64,000 nucleotides of DNA from Saccharicrinis fermentans DSM 9555 = JCM 21142. Lineage in GTDB: Bacteria; Bacteroidota; Bacteroidia; Bacteroidales; Marinilabiliaceae. Shown here piece by piece: positions 53,436 to 62,272 of the stretch (its first letter is position 1; each line of letters starts with the position of its first letter). Both the position numbers and the translations under genes were made by a program. The stretch spans positions 4,833,980 through 4,897,979 of the forward strand of contig NZ_KI912107.1 of the NCBI RefSeq assembly GCF_000517085.1. Reading direction: 5' to 3'. The notes beneath the pieces were generated by a model, which saw only the letters and a list, made by a program, of their open reading frames with translations, was not told the DNA's origin and did not search any database.

Positions 53436-53507
53436 GCTCCGTTCGTCTAGGGGTTAGGACGCCAGGTTTTCATCCTGGTAACAGGGGTTCGATTCCCCTA
53501 CGGAGTA
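53436..53507 (+). tRNA. tRNA-Glu (anticodon TTC), copy 2
   Basis: All 72 bases are identical to copy 1. It lies 14 bases after rpsT and 10 bases before the terminator stem, so it is likely processed from the rpsT transcript. Confidence 0.95.
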
Positions 53508-53516
53508 CACAAAGAG

Positions 53517-53547
53517 ACCTTCATGAGTTTTCATGGAGGTTTTTTTG
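53517..53547 (+). terminator. Intrinsic terminator of the tRNA-Glu/rpsT unit
   Basis: CCTTCATGA and TCATGGAGG form a 9-bp stem (one G-T pair) with a GTTT loop and a T-run. Confidence 0.8.
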
Positions 53548-53691
53548 TTGCCACTGGTTGATCGGTATGGAGATATTTATTATCTTTTTGCGAAACTGAT
53601 TTTGACAGGGTAAATCGTTTCATGTTGTAATGGTTCGGTTTTGTAATCGTTTGTTGATTTCAGTCGATTGTGTTATTTAGAAACCAAGACC

Positions 53692-54387
53692 ATGGCTTGC
53701 CAGAAACTGAGTATCAAAAATTGGGCGGTTGAAGACAGGCCCAGAGAAAAATTACTTACCAAAGGAATTTCCAGCTTATCCAATGCTGAGTTAATTGCTA
53801 TTTTAATAGGTTCGGGAAATAAGAACGAATCAGCTGTGGACCTTTCCAAACGCATATTGAATGATGTCAGTAATAACTTAAATGAATTGGGTAAACTTAC
53901 TATCGACAAACTTAAACGTGATTATAGTGGTATTGGTGAGGCAAAAGCTATCTCCATCGTAGCGGCGATGGAGTTAGGTAGACGCAGAAAGCTTAGTGAA
54001 GCAGTGGAGAAGCCAAGAATATCGGGAAGCCGAGATGTGTATGACCTGATGCATCCCTTGCTGGCCGATCTGCCTCATGAAGAGTTTTGGGTTGTATTAC
54101 TCAATAGAGCCAATAAAGTCATCTCGACACAAAAGATTAGTCAAGGCGGAATTGCTGGAACGGTCATTGATTGTAAGCTGATTATGAAAGCCGCCGTTGA
54201 TCAATTGGCCTCAGCTATAATACTGTGCCATAATCATCCTTCCGGAAACCTTAGACCCAGTCATCATGATAAAATTAATACCCAAAAGTTGGTTGAAGCT
54301 GGCAAAGTGATGGATGTGCCAATTCTTGATCATCTTATAGTTGCTGATCATGGCTTCTTTAGTTTTGCGGATGAGGGCGAATTGTAA
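53692..54387 (+). CDS. radC: RadC family JAMM-domain protein
   Basis: 231 residues from ATG 53692; upstream TTG 53668 would add eight unusual residues. An N-terminal helix-hairpin-helix-like region (PREKLLTKGISSLSNAELIA, then YSGIGEAKA) precedes the JAB1/MPN metal site LCHNHPSGNLRPSHHD. Named for DNA repair, but the true function is unsettled; natural-transformation and fork roles have been proposed. Complete chromosomal copy. Confidence 0.92.
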   Translation: MACQKLSIKNWAVEDRPREKLLTKGISSLSNAELIAILIGSGNKNESAVDLSKRILNDVSNNLNELGKLTIDKLKRDYSGIGEAKAISIVAAMELGRRRKLSEAVEKPRISGSRDVYDLMHPLLADLPHEEFWVVLLNRANKVISTQKISQGGIAGTVIDCKLIMKAAVDQLASAIILCHNHPSGNLRPSHHDKINTQKLVEAGKVMDVPILDHLIVADHGFFSFADEGEL

Positions 54388-54442
54388 ATCTTTAACTCAT
54401 CTTTTTTGCTATATTTGTAGTACACCATATTCTTTTAGATTC

Positions 54443-55399
54443 ATGAAGGTTTTCTTTTCTGTTGTCATTCCGCTTTATAATAAAGAACGTAATGTGGCAG
54501 ATACGATTAATAGTGTTCTTGAGCAGTCATATACTCATTTTGAACTTATTGTTGTAAATGATGGTTCTACCGATCGAGGAGTCGATATTGTTAAAGCTTT
54601 TCAGGATCGCAGAATTAGACTTTTCGAAACAGAAAACCACGGTGTTTCTTCTGCCCGAAATTATGGTGTCGAAAAAGCAAATGGCGAGTATATTGTTTTT
54701 ATTGATGCCGATGATTTATGGTATTCTTCCCATTTGTCAGATTTGGAATTCTTGATCTCTAAGTTTCCTGAAGGGAAGTGGTTTGCTACGGCTTACGAAA
54801 TGTTACATAATGATCGGTTGACTCTGCCTATGAGAAGCCCCATTATGCAAAGGAGCCATTCTTGGTATGGACGAATAAATGATTTTTTTAAATATTCGAT
54901 GGAGGATTGTTTGGTATGGACTTCAGCTGTATGTATGAGGAAAGATTTTTTTCTGCAGTTGGGTGGTTTTAATGTATTATATGATACGGGTCAAGATGTT
55001 GATTTGTGGATTAGAGCTGCTTTAAGTGCTGAAATATATTTCACAAATAAGATTTCAGCCTGCTATATGCTTACCGCTTCAAATAGATTAAGTCTCTGGC
55101 CTACAAAACAAAAACGCCATATGGATGTGGATGCCTTTCTAGCAGAGGAAGAAGATAATATTTCCTTTAAGAGGTACATGAATCTTATTCGTTTTTATTA
55201 CTCTATCAAGTTCAAGATAGCTGGAGATATGTCTACGTATTTAAGACTTAAAGCGGCGATTGATACGAAACAGTTAACGTTCTTTCAAAAAATCCTTCTC
55301 AATATCGATGGTTCTATACTCAAGTTAATGAAATGGATAAAGAAAAAATGGGAGTGTTTGGGTATTAGAATTAGGGTTCCTAAAAAGTATGTAAAGTAG
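54443..55399 (+). CDS. Family 2 glycosyltransferase
   Basis: 318 residues from ATG 54443 (MKVFFSVVIPLYNKE); longer readings start inside radC. GT-A fold signatures: VVIPLYNKERNVADTI, IVVNDGSTDRG, GVSSARNYG and the metal-binding FIDADDLW. A second acidic motif DTGQDVDLWIRA is the likely catalytic base region. A basic C-terminal tail may attach it to the membrane. First gene of the surface-polysaccharide group. Confidence 0.88.
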   Translation: MKVFFSVVIPLYNKERNVADTINSVLEQSYTHFELIVVNDGSTDRGVDIVKAFQDRRIRLFETENHGVSSARNYGVEKANGEYIVFIDADDLWYSSHLSDLEFLISKFPEGKWFATAYEMLHNDRLTLPMRSPIMQRSHSWYGRINDFFKYSMEDCLVWTSAVCMRKDFFLQLGGFNVLYDTGQDVDLWIRAALSAEIYFTNKISACYMLTASNRLSLWPTKQKRHMDVDAFLAEEEDNISFKRYMNLIRFYYSIKFKIAGDMSTYLRLKAAIDTKQLTFFQKILLNIDGSILKLMKWIKKKWECLGIRIRVPKKYVK

Positions 55400-55526
55400 A
55401 GTGGTTCTTTGTCTCGTAGCAGAGAAGGTTCGTTTTGTTCCGATTTCAAAGTTCTAATGATACGATTGAAGTAGTTTATTTTTAGGTTCTGTATGGGGAC
55501 ATCTTGATCGAAAGGTGATTAAAATA

Positions 55527-56810
55527 TTACTTGATATGTTCTTTTTTACCATGGTATTTGAATGCTAAGTATATTATAATGAGATATGTAATATTAGATA
55601 TTAGGTAGCATAAGGTAGTGCTGTTAATACCATATTTGGGGATGAGTGCTAATGCTATACTAGGGCGGAATAATGCCATAAATAGTTCGCATAGTATGTA
55701 GTATTTTATATTTTCTTTCATCACTAATACTGTAGCAAAAAGCCACGAGATGACCTTTAGTACGTCTCCGATGCATTGAAAAAGAAATAAGTTGTGCATT
55801 TCATAAAATTCGGCTGAAAATAAGAGTGGAATAATTAGTTTTCTGGCTAAAAATATGCTTGTACTTCCCACGAGAACGATGGGCATAATTATTTTAATGG
55901 TATCATAAACTTCTTTTTTTATTTTTGAAAAACTTACTAGTTCCGTAATCCTGGGTTGATAATATAAACTTAGACTAGAAAATATAATGGAGGTATATGT
56001 AAGTGAAATTCGATTGATGCCATCCCACCACCCAGCTTGGGTGATCGAACAATGTTGGATAATGGTATCACGGATGATAATCTGAATAACGGGGCTTATG
56101 GTGATTGGAATGAATAGCATTAAGCTAAAACCAAAAAATCTTTTAGCAATCGGTTTAAAAAATATAAATGAGCTCCATGTTGGCTTAAGTAATTTTATAA
56201 AAAACACTCCCGAGAACAGGAAGCTCAATAGAAATGCCCAAATGGCGCCTTTTATCCCCCATGCTACGGTAAAGGGAAAGAGTATGGCGACTGACGATAT
56301 AACGATGAAAATGTTATATTTTATAAATGTATTGTAATTCTTTTTCCCTTTTAGTATGGCTAAGGATAAATTTGTCAAAGCTTGAAAGAATAGGAAGAAG
56401 CCTGCTATTCTAAAGGTGGTAGTGTAGTCCTGAGAATGCATTAAACTCTGGCTTAGATGGGGAGCTAAAACGAAGATGCATAGTGAGGTGATAAACGAAA
56501 ATACGATAGTAATGGTGGTAGAAGTAGTAATCGTATATCGAATTCGTTTAGGAGAATAGGAGTAAGCAGCTAACATTTTTGTTGTTCCTCCTGTAATGCC
56601 AGCGCCGGAAATATTTGATGCTATTTGTACAAAGTTCATGAATTGGCTCAAAAGCGCCATGCCAGTGGGTCCTAGCCAGATGGATGTGATCTTAATTTTA
56701 AGTATTCCTATTATAAATTGAATCACTACCTGGATGGAGTTACGAGCAGAAATACGTAGTAGTTTACTGTCTTTAATTTTGCTGAAATGTCTATAGAAAC
56801 GAAAGTCCAA
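55527..56810 (-). CDS. Wzx-like oligosaccharide flippase (O-antigen translocase)
   Basis: A 427-residue protein with about 12 membrane helices of the MOP superfamily. The N-terminus (RNSIQVVIQFIIGILKIKI, then WLGPTGMALLSQF) and the segment SNISGAGITGGTTKM resemble WzxE/O-antigen translocases, which flip undecaprenyl-linked sugars. It lies 33 bases after the glycosyltransferase gene on the same strand, so the two are probably co-transcribed. Confidence 0.85.
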   Translation of the reverse strand: MDFRFYRHFSKIKDSKLLRISARNSIQVVIQFIIGILKIKITSIWLGPTGMALLSQFMNFVQIASNISGAGITGGTTKMLAAYSYSPKRIRYTITTSTTITIVFSFITSLCIFVLAPHLSQSLMHSQDYTTTFRIAGFFLFFQALTNLSLAILKGKKNYNTFIKYNIFIVISSVAILFPFTVAWGIKGAIWAFLLSFLFSGVFFIKLLKPTWSSFIFFKPIAKRFFGFSLMLFIPITISPVIQIIIRDTIIQHCSITQAGWWDGINRISLTYTSIIFSSLSLYYQPRITELVSFSKIKKEVYDTIKIIMPIVLVGSTSIFLARKLIIPLLFSAEFYEMHNLFLFQCIGDVLKVISWLFATVLVMKENIKYYILCELFMALFRPSIALALIPKYGINSTTLCYLISNITYLIIIYLAFKYHGKKEHIK

Positions 56811-56843
56811 TTTTAATTTTTTAAATATTGTTCATAAGCGTAA

Positions 56844-57938
56844 TTACATCTTTGATTTCCAGAAGTCAATATATTCTTGTGCTATTTTAATGGTATCATG
56901 GTGTTTTATGGCAAAATTACGACTTGCGATTGCCTGTTCTCTGAGTTTTGATTTATTTGCAATAAGTTTCTCAAATGAGTTTAGCATGTCATTATCTGAT
57001 ACATTAAGATTAATGATGGGTCGGTTTTTGTTTTCGCCGATGAGTTGATACATTTCTTCATCTGCTCCACTGCCTGTTATTAATCCTTTAGATAGTCCTA
57101 TCAGGGCATTCATTCCAATGCCATATGAGTATTTTTGATCACATAAAACATGTGAGTCGTTTAGTTCTTTGGTGTATTGAGCTGTAGGTAAATTTGAAAT
57201 CGTTTTTATCATTACGTCATGAGGATATTTTTGTTTTAGATTTAATAAATTACGTTCGATAACATCTATGCCTTTTCGTCTTTCACGTCCTTTTATTTTT
57301 CCAATGAAAAAAGTAATTGCCTTTGTGTTTTTGTTAATGTTGTTAATAAAAGCGTATTTTGACGTATCAATGGGAAGAGGAATGTGGGTTGTTTTGTCTG
57401 GATAAATGGCTTTGTATGCCATAAAATACCCGACATTACAAGCAGTAATTCCATGTGCATATTTAGCGACATTTATATTACTTTGTACCCACATTTTGTT
57501 GTTTAGTGCTTGTTTATGTTGTTTGATGAGCGGATCGTCTTTAATGTCTGGAACTTGAAAGACAGAGTGTTTCAGTTTCCCTTGCATAGCGTAGCTGCAA
57601 TAGTAATAATCCATCCCATTTGCGCCAAGAAAAATATACTGATTGTGTTTTTTGATAAATTGGAAAACTAAATCATTGAGCCAAGGGTGCGTACCTAAAA
57701 AAATAGGGTTGATTAATTGTACAATGTCATAACCTTTTAATTGAGGTAATGCCTTGCTAAGTTTAGTTAAAAAACGAATTCTTTTGAATTTTTCAGGTTG
57801 TTTTAAATCTACATTGCGGGGGATATCTTTCCATCCATCTCCGTTGGAAGCTACAGTTACATCAATATTTAACATTTTTAAACCTTGTGCTAAATTTAAA
57901 TGTAATCCGCTATAATCTCCCAAAAGTAAAACTTTCAT
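56844..57938 (-). CDS. Glycosyltransferase (GT-B type, family 1/4-like)
   Basis: 364 residues from ATG 57938 (MKVLLLGDYSGLHLNLAQGL); the 23 codons upstream of it are AT-rich and unlikely to be coding. The Rossmann-like first half has NIDVTVASNGDGW. The second half has FFIGKIKGRERRKGIDV and the acceptor-side stretch YSYGIGMNALIGLSKGL, followed by SGADEEMYQL, which stands in the place of the EX7E motif. No predicted membrane helices. It precedes the flippase gene in one operon. Confidence 0.75.
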   Translation of the reverse strand: MKVLLLGDYSGLHLNLAQGLKMLNIDVTVASNGDGWKDIPRNVDLKQPEKFKRIRFLTKLSKALPQLKGYDIVQLINPIFLGTHPWLNDLVFQFIKKHNQYIFLGANGMDYYYCSYAMQGKLKHSVFQVPDIKDDPLIKQHKQALNNKMWVQSNINVAKYAHGITACNVGYFMAYKAIYPDKTTHIPLPIDTSKYAFINNINKNTKAITFFIGKIKGRERRKGIDVIERNLLNLKQKYPHDVMIKTISNLPTAQYTKELNDSHVLCDQKYSYGIGMNALIGLSKGLITGSGADEEMYQLIGENKNRPIINLNVSDNDMLNSFEKLIANKSKLREQAIASRNFAIKHHDTIKIAQEYIDFWKSKM

Positions 57939-58035
57939 ATAAGAATGTATTTTGTTTTTAATGATGTAATAAACCATTAATTTTGAAATTAAACGGTACT
58001 TATGCAAAAGTAGTATCTTACTTTTTATTTAGGGA

Positions 58036-59241
58036 ATGAAATATTGTAAAAAAATATTGGTCATGCCGGCCTTATTTGATCATGTTAGTTTTATTCAAAC
58101 AGCAAGAGAAAATAATTACCAGGTAATTACTTGTGATAATAATCCGAATAATATTGGACATAAATACGCTGATCAATCGGTGAATATCAACTTGCTTGAT
58201 TTCGAGGAATTAGCGAATTATGTAGAGAGGGGCAAAGTGGATGCCGTGGCGGCTTTCAGTACTGATATTGGAGCTGTTGCAGCAGCTTTCGTCGCAGACA
58301 ACTTGAATCTTGTGGGAAATCCGGTTAAGGCCGTGAAAATGATGGCCAATAAAAAGGAATTTAGATTGTTTTTATATGAACATGGTTTTAATAGTCCTTT
58401 CTTTCAGGCTGTTGCTTCTGCGAATGAGTTAAGTTTAGATGATTTTCGTTTTCCAATTATTATAAAACCTACAGATAGGGCAGGAAGTAAGGGTGTTTTT
58501 ATTTTAAAAAATAAATGTGAAATTCAGGAAAAAATCGCAATTTCTCTTGATTTTTCTCTGGAACATAAAGTAATTGTGGAAGAGTTTATTGTCTCAGAAA
58601 TGACACAGATACACGGCGATGCGATGGTTCAGAATGGGAAATTGTTGTTTTGTTGTTTGGGAGACCAGTATTTTGGTGATGGGCTACTAAGGTTTTCTCC
58701 TATTGGTACTTTGTTTCCTAGCTCTCTTCCGGAACACCTTTTAGAGAAAGTGAAAAACGAGTTGCAACGTTTTATCGATGTGTCATCATATCGTAATGGG
58801 GGTATTAATATTGAACTTAAAATAGATCAATATGAAAATGTTTATTTTATTGAACTGGCGCCTAGATTCGGAGGTAATTACATTCCTATGGCAATCGAGT
58901 GTCTTTGTAATTTGAATGTAGTAAAATATGCTTTTGATATTGCGGTTGGGCGTCAGGTGTCTATTCCTTCATATCGTATGGACAAAAATGTGTTTCAGTT
59001 TATTCTTAGATCCTACAAGGAAGGTGTTTTTAAGTCAGTGGAAGTACGACCGAATCGTTTTTTTAGGATTTTACAAAGTTATCCCATAAAGCAAGTGGGA
59101 GATACGGTAGATCTCAAGGATGTGTCGAGTAGTATTATATCCGTGTTTATTTTACAAGCGGAGCATAGAGACGTATTTTACGAAGTAATGAATTGTACCA
59201 ACAAGTATTTTTGTGTTACAATGGTTTCAAATAGAGAATGA
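58036..59241 (+). CDS. ATP-grasp enzyme
   Basis: A 401-residue protein with the three ATP-grasp lobes: an N-terminal Rossmann-like part (ILVMPALFDHVSFIQTA), a central ATP-binding part with IIIKPTDRAGSKGVF and VIVEEFIVSEM, and a C-terminal metal site in FIELAPRFGGNYIPMAI. Members ligate a carboxylate to an amine or thiol; in polysaccharide clusters they often amidate sugar acids with amino acids. Substrate here unknown. Divergent from the GT-B gene; its end overlaps the convergent acyltransferase gene by 15 bases. Confidence 0.85.
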   Translation: MKYCKKILVMPALFDHVSFIQTARENNYQVITCDNNPNNIGHKYADQSVNINLLDFEELANYVERGKVDAVAAFSTDIGAVAAAFVADNLNLVGNPVKAVKMMANKKEFRLFLYEHGFNSPFFQAVASANELSLDDFRFPIIIKPTDRAGSKGVFILKNKCEIQEKIAISLDFSLEHKVIVEEFIVSEMTQIHGDAMVQNGKLLFCCLGDQYFGDGLLRFSPIGTLFPSSLPEHLLEKVKNELQRFIDVSSYRNGGINIELKIDQYENVYFIELAPRFGGNYIPMAIECLCNLNVVKYAFDIAVGRQVSIPSYRMDKNVFQFILRSYKEGVFKSVEVRPNRFFRILQSYPIKQVGDTVDLKDVSSSIISVFILQAEHRDVFYEVMNCTNKYFCVTMVSNRE

Positions 59242-60156
59242 GTATTTTTGGGTGAAATAGACTTCCGCACCAAAGCGTTGCTTTAAATATAGTAGGCTCG
59301 TGTTTACTTCGTTGTTTTTCATACATGTTCCCATATCAATAATTTCACTTCTGCTTTTTAAGTGTTTGATAAATAAGTAATAAAGCGCATGGGTAGCTCT
59401 GTTGGTGCGTCCTTGGATCGATGAAGCGATATATTGCATTTTGGCTATTTCTCCTTGATCAAAATAGAGAGTCCCGGCGTCGATGTGATGACTTGTTCTA
59501 TTTCGTATACAGAATAATTTAATATGATCTGGGTATGTGCGTTGTAGGTTTTCAATTTCTGCCAGGGTATGAACGGGTTTTGACTGGTGATATGTAGCTA
59601 AATTTTGCTTGAGCATTTGCCAATATTCTTCTAGTGAAGCATTTTCTTCCACGTAGAACTGATCCAATTGAAGTTTTCTTTTTTCGATAGTAGATTTGGG
59701 AAATGTATGGTTTTTGCAATGGATAAAAGCACCAATATCTTTAGAACTTGTGGCGTGGTGGATGTTGTTCAGTAGAAAAGGTTGTACTTGTGTATATGAA
59801 GATGGGTAAAAGAAAGGTTGTAACTTGATGGTCGTTGATGTGATGGCTTGTCTTTTTAAGAAGTCGAAAAAATGAGCATAATATAGTTGAGCCTTATCAA
59901 AAGTAAAGGCAGGTTGATGTATCATGCCTCCATAGGTAAGTCCTGGATGACTTGAGAAATGACTGTTGTTAATGCTGCCTGGTAACAGCGCTTTTAATTT
60001 TCTTTTGTCGTATAACATCAGCGAAAAATCCGTAAAACGATCGCTGTGGTATTCCATATAATCCCGATAAAAGAGAAAAGAAAAATTATCTGCTTTTTCT
60101 ACAAAGCTGTTCCATTCATCTTTGAGTTCGGAGTGGTATTTAATAATCTCAATCAT
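59227..60156 (-). CDS. GNAT/FemAB-like N-acyltransferase
   Basis: 309 residues from ATG 60156; ATG 60162 gives two more. The N-terminus (WNSFVEKADNFSFLFYRDYMEY) and GLTYGGMIHQPAF resemble the FemAB-like GNAT group. The second half, with IDAGTLYFDQGEIAKMQYIAS and GRTNRATHALYYLFIKHL, forms the acyl-CoA site. It probably acylates an amino sugar made with the FdtA-type enzymes encoded just upstream. The start overlaps the upstream gene by 8 bases. Confidence 0.75.
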   Translation of the reverse strand: MIEIIKYHSELKDEWNSFVEKADNFSFLFYRDYMEYHSDRFTDFSLMLYDKRKLKALLPGSINNSHFSSHPGLTYGGMIHQPAFTFDKAQLYYAHFFDFLKRQAITSTTIKLQPFFYPSSYTQVQPFLLNNIHHATSSKDIGAFIHCKNHTFPKSTIEKRKLQLDQFYVEENASLEEYWQMLKQNLATYHQSKPVHTLAEIENLQRTYPDHIKLFCIRNRTSHHIDAGTLYFDQGEIAKMQYIASSIQGRTNRATHALYYLFIKHLKSRSEIIDMGTCMKNNEVNTSLLYLKQRFGAEVYFTQKYSFSI

Positions 60157-60550
60157 GTACAAATTCTTTGTAATTTTTGATATAGTCAGAGTCTATAAAT
60201 ACATCAGAGGCCATTACCAGTACTACGCTGGCAGTACTAAAGGATTTGAGTTCTCTCCATATGCCGGGAACGATGTGCAATCCTTTTTGTGGATTGTTTA
60301 AAAAGACGGTTTTTTTGTTTTTTCCGTCGTCAATAATTACTTCAAAGCTCCCGCTGGCTGCAATGACCAGCTCATGTTGCGCTTTGTGGGCATGGCCACC
60401 TCTTTCAGCAGCCGTAGGAATGTCGTAGGTGTAATATACTCTCTTTATATCAAATGGAGTAGATATCTCAGACTCGGTGTATGTTAGTGAACCTCTGTCG
60501 GAGCCTATTTTAGTTAGTTCAATGATGTTGCAGTCGTCAATGGAGGCCAT
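60149..60550 (-). CDS. FdtA/QdtA-like sugar 3,4-ketoisomerase
   Basis: A 133-residue cupin converting dTDP-4-keto-6-deoxyglucose to a 3-keto sugar in deoxyaminosugar synthesis. Family motifs: DRGSLTYTE at the start, the active-site RGGHAHKAQHELV with both histidines, SGSFEVIIDDG, and GLHIVPGIWRELKSFS. Second of two tandem paralogues, 2 bases after the first. The aminotransferase expected to use the product is not in the window. Confidence 0.85.
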   Translation of the reverse strand: MASIDDCNIIELTKIGSDRGSLTYTESEISTPFDIKRVYYTYDIPTAAERGGHAHKAQHELVIAASGSFEVIIDDGKNKKTVFLNNPQKGLHIVPGIWRELKSFSTASVVLVMASDVFIDSDYIKNYKEFVHD

Positions 60551-60552
60551 CT

Positions 60553-60963
60553 TTAGAGTGTATTGTAGATTTTTATATATTCCATAAAATCGCGGATGTA
60601 TATGTTATCTTTGAATTCGGTATCGGTTATGACCAGGCAAACGCTATTGGATATAAAGCTTCCAATTTTGCGCCAGGTCATTGCTGGTACATATAATCCT
60701 TTGTTGGTTTGGGTAAGTTGAAAAAATGATTTCTTCTCACCTCTCTTAATATCCACAGTAAATCCTCCGGATAAGGGAATAATAAATTCTGAAGTGTTTT
60801 TAAAGGCATGTCCCCCGCGATTTTCGCCACCCGGCACATCATAAATCCAATACACACGTTTGATGGGAAATGGAATATGATTGTTCTGTTCCAAAAAGGT
60901 TAAGTTTCCCCTTAAATCTTTAATTTTCGGAAGTTCTATCTCTTTAACCTCGTTATAATACAT
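60553..60963 (-). CDS. FdtA-like cupin with altered active site
   Basis: 136 residues from ATG 60963 (MYYNEVKEIELPKI). Same cupin layout as its neighbour: DLRGNLTFLEQN, YDVPGGENRGGHAFK, SGGFTVDIKRG and MTWRKIGSF. The usual HAHK is HAFK here, so the second active-site histidine is replaced by phenylalanine. It may be a partner subunit, have another specificity, or be inactive. First gene of the three-gene minus-strand operon. Confidence 0.75.
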   Translation of the reverse strand: MYYNEVKEIELPKIKDLRGNLTFLEQNNHIPFPIKRVYWIYDVPGGENRGGHAFKNTSEFIIPLSGGFTVDIKRGEKKSFFQLTQTNKGLYVPAMTWRKIGSFISNSVCLVITDTEFKDNIYIRDFMEYIKIYNTL

Positions 60964-61038
60964 GGTTTTTTTATCTTTGCCAACGCTCAAATATATGCAT
61001 TATTTTATTTACCCCATTGAATATTAAATACAAGAAGA

Positions 61039-61692
61039 ATGAACACCCACATTTTCAACAAACAAAATTCCTTGTTTAATCAGTTTATTGCAGAGATTCG
61101 TGACAAGGAAATTCAAACTGACCCCCTTAGATTCCGCAGGAATATAGAGCGTATGGGTGAGATTCTGGCCTACGAAATTAGCAAGGAGCTAAACTACAGA
61201 AGCATTGATATCCAAACCCCACTTGGAGTGTCTCATGAGTTTGTTCACGACGAGAATGTTGTGATTGCTACTATTTTGCGTGCAGGATTACCCTTGCATC
61301 AAGGTGTCCTGAATTATTTTGATGGTGCTGAAAATTGCTTTGTATCGGCTTATAGAAAGTATAACGAGAAGGGTGATTTTGATATCCATATCGAATATAT
61401 TTCATCACCCTCCCTGGATGATAAGATTGTTATACTTACCGATCCAATGTTGGCAAGTGGCGCATCAATGGAGCTGGCCTATAAAGCGATCTTAACCAAA
61501 GGTACGCCAAAGCATATTCATATTGCTTCTATCATTGCCAGTGAAGAAGGTGTTGATTATGTGCAAAGAAATATGGCTTCTGATAATATTTCCTTGTGGA
61601 TTGGCGCTGTGGATAAGGAACTCAATGAGAAAAAATATATTATCCCTGGTTTAGGAGACGCCGGTGATTTGGCTTTTGGTAGAAAATTATAG
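61039..61692 (+). CDS. upp: Uracil phosphoribosyltransferase
   Basis: A 217-residue salvage enzyme making UMP from uracil and PRPP. The PRPP loop VILTDPMLASGASM and the C-terminal uracil-binding YIIPGLGDAGDLAFG are complete; the N-terminal part (NQFIAEIRDKEIQTDPLRFRRN) is typical of the Bacteroidota form. Monocistronic, convergent with folK with a 1-base gap. Confidence 0.93.
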   Translation: MNTHIFNKQNSLFNQFIAEIRDKEIQTDPLRFRRNIERMGEILAYEISKELNYRSIDIQTPLGVSHEFVHDENVVIATILRAGLPLHQGVLNYFDGAENCFVSAYRKYNEKGDFDIHIEYISSPSLDDKIVILTDPMLASGASMELAYKAILTKGTPKHIHIASIIASEEGVDYVQRNMASDNISLWIGAVDKELNEKKYIIPGLGDAGDLAFGRKL

Positions 61693-61693
61693 C

Positions 61694-62182
61694 TTATATT
61701 ATTTTCTTCACCCATCCAACATCATCACATTCGTCCAGTAATTGTTCTATTGTTTTGTTCAAGACTGGATGAGTGTATTTTCCCCATTTTTCATTCAAAG
61801 GTAATAGTGTAAATAAGCGTTCCTGTAGTTTGGGATGGGGAATCGTTAAAGCAACAGCTTCTTGCCTTACATCGTCATAAAATAAGATGTCTATGTCCAT
61901 GGTTCGGGCTTCGTACGTGAGCTTTTTCTTTGGCCTTCTACCTAATTCTTTTTCTATGCTTTGTCCTCGCTGTAGAACTTCGCTGGGTGATAGCTGGGTG
62001 GAAACCTCTAGAACTTGGTTGATGAAGTTTTGATGGTGCTCAAAACCCCAGGGTTCGCTTTCGTATAGAGACGACTCTTGAATGATTGAACCTATCTGCG
62101 TGTCAATTTTATTTTTGACTTCTTGTATGTTTTCAATACGCTGACCTTCGTTGCCTCCTATCAGTAATATTACCTTGTGCAT
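61694..62182 (-). CDS. folK: 2-amino-4-hydroxy-6-hydroxymethyldihydropteridine pyrophosphokinase
   Basis: A 162-residue enzyme transferring pyrophosphate from ATP to hydroxymethyldihydropterin in folate synthesis. Signatures: LIGGNEGQRIENIQ at the start, SEPWGFEHHQNFINQV, ELGRRPKKKLTYEARTMDID and the metal-binding DIDILFYDD. Other folate genes are not nearby. Divergent from sppA. Confidence 0.93.
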   Translation of the reverse strand: MHKVILLIGGNEGQRIENIQEVKNKIDTQIGSIIQESSLYESEPWGFEHHQNFINQVLEVSTQLSPSEVLQRGQSIEKELGRRPKKKLTYEARTMDIDILFYDDVRQEAVALTIPHPKLQERLFTLLPLNEKWGKYTHPVLNKTIEQLLDECDDVGWVKKII

Positions 62183-62237
62183 GATTCAAATTTGTTGAAA
62201 TTATTATCGACTTGATGAAACGATAACAATTGTTTTA

Positions 62238-62245
62238 TATATTTG
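62238..62245 (+). promoter_or_regulatory. Predicted -7 element of sppA
   Basis: TATATTTG matches TAnnTTTG and lies 27 bases before the sppA ATG. Confidence 0.5.
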
Positions 62246-62272
62246 TTACAAATCACAAAAATAACTCAAATT

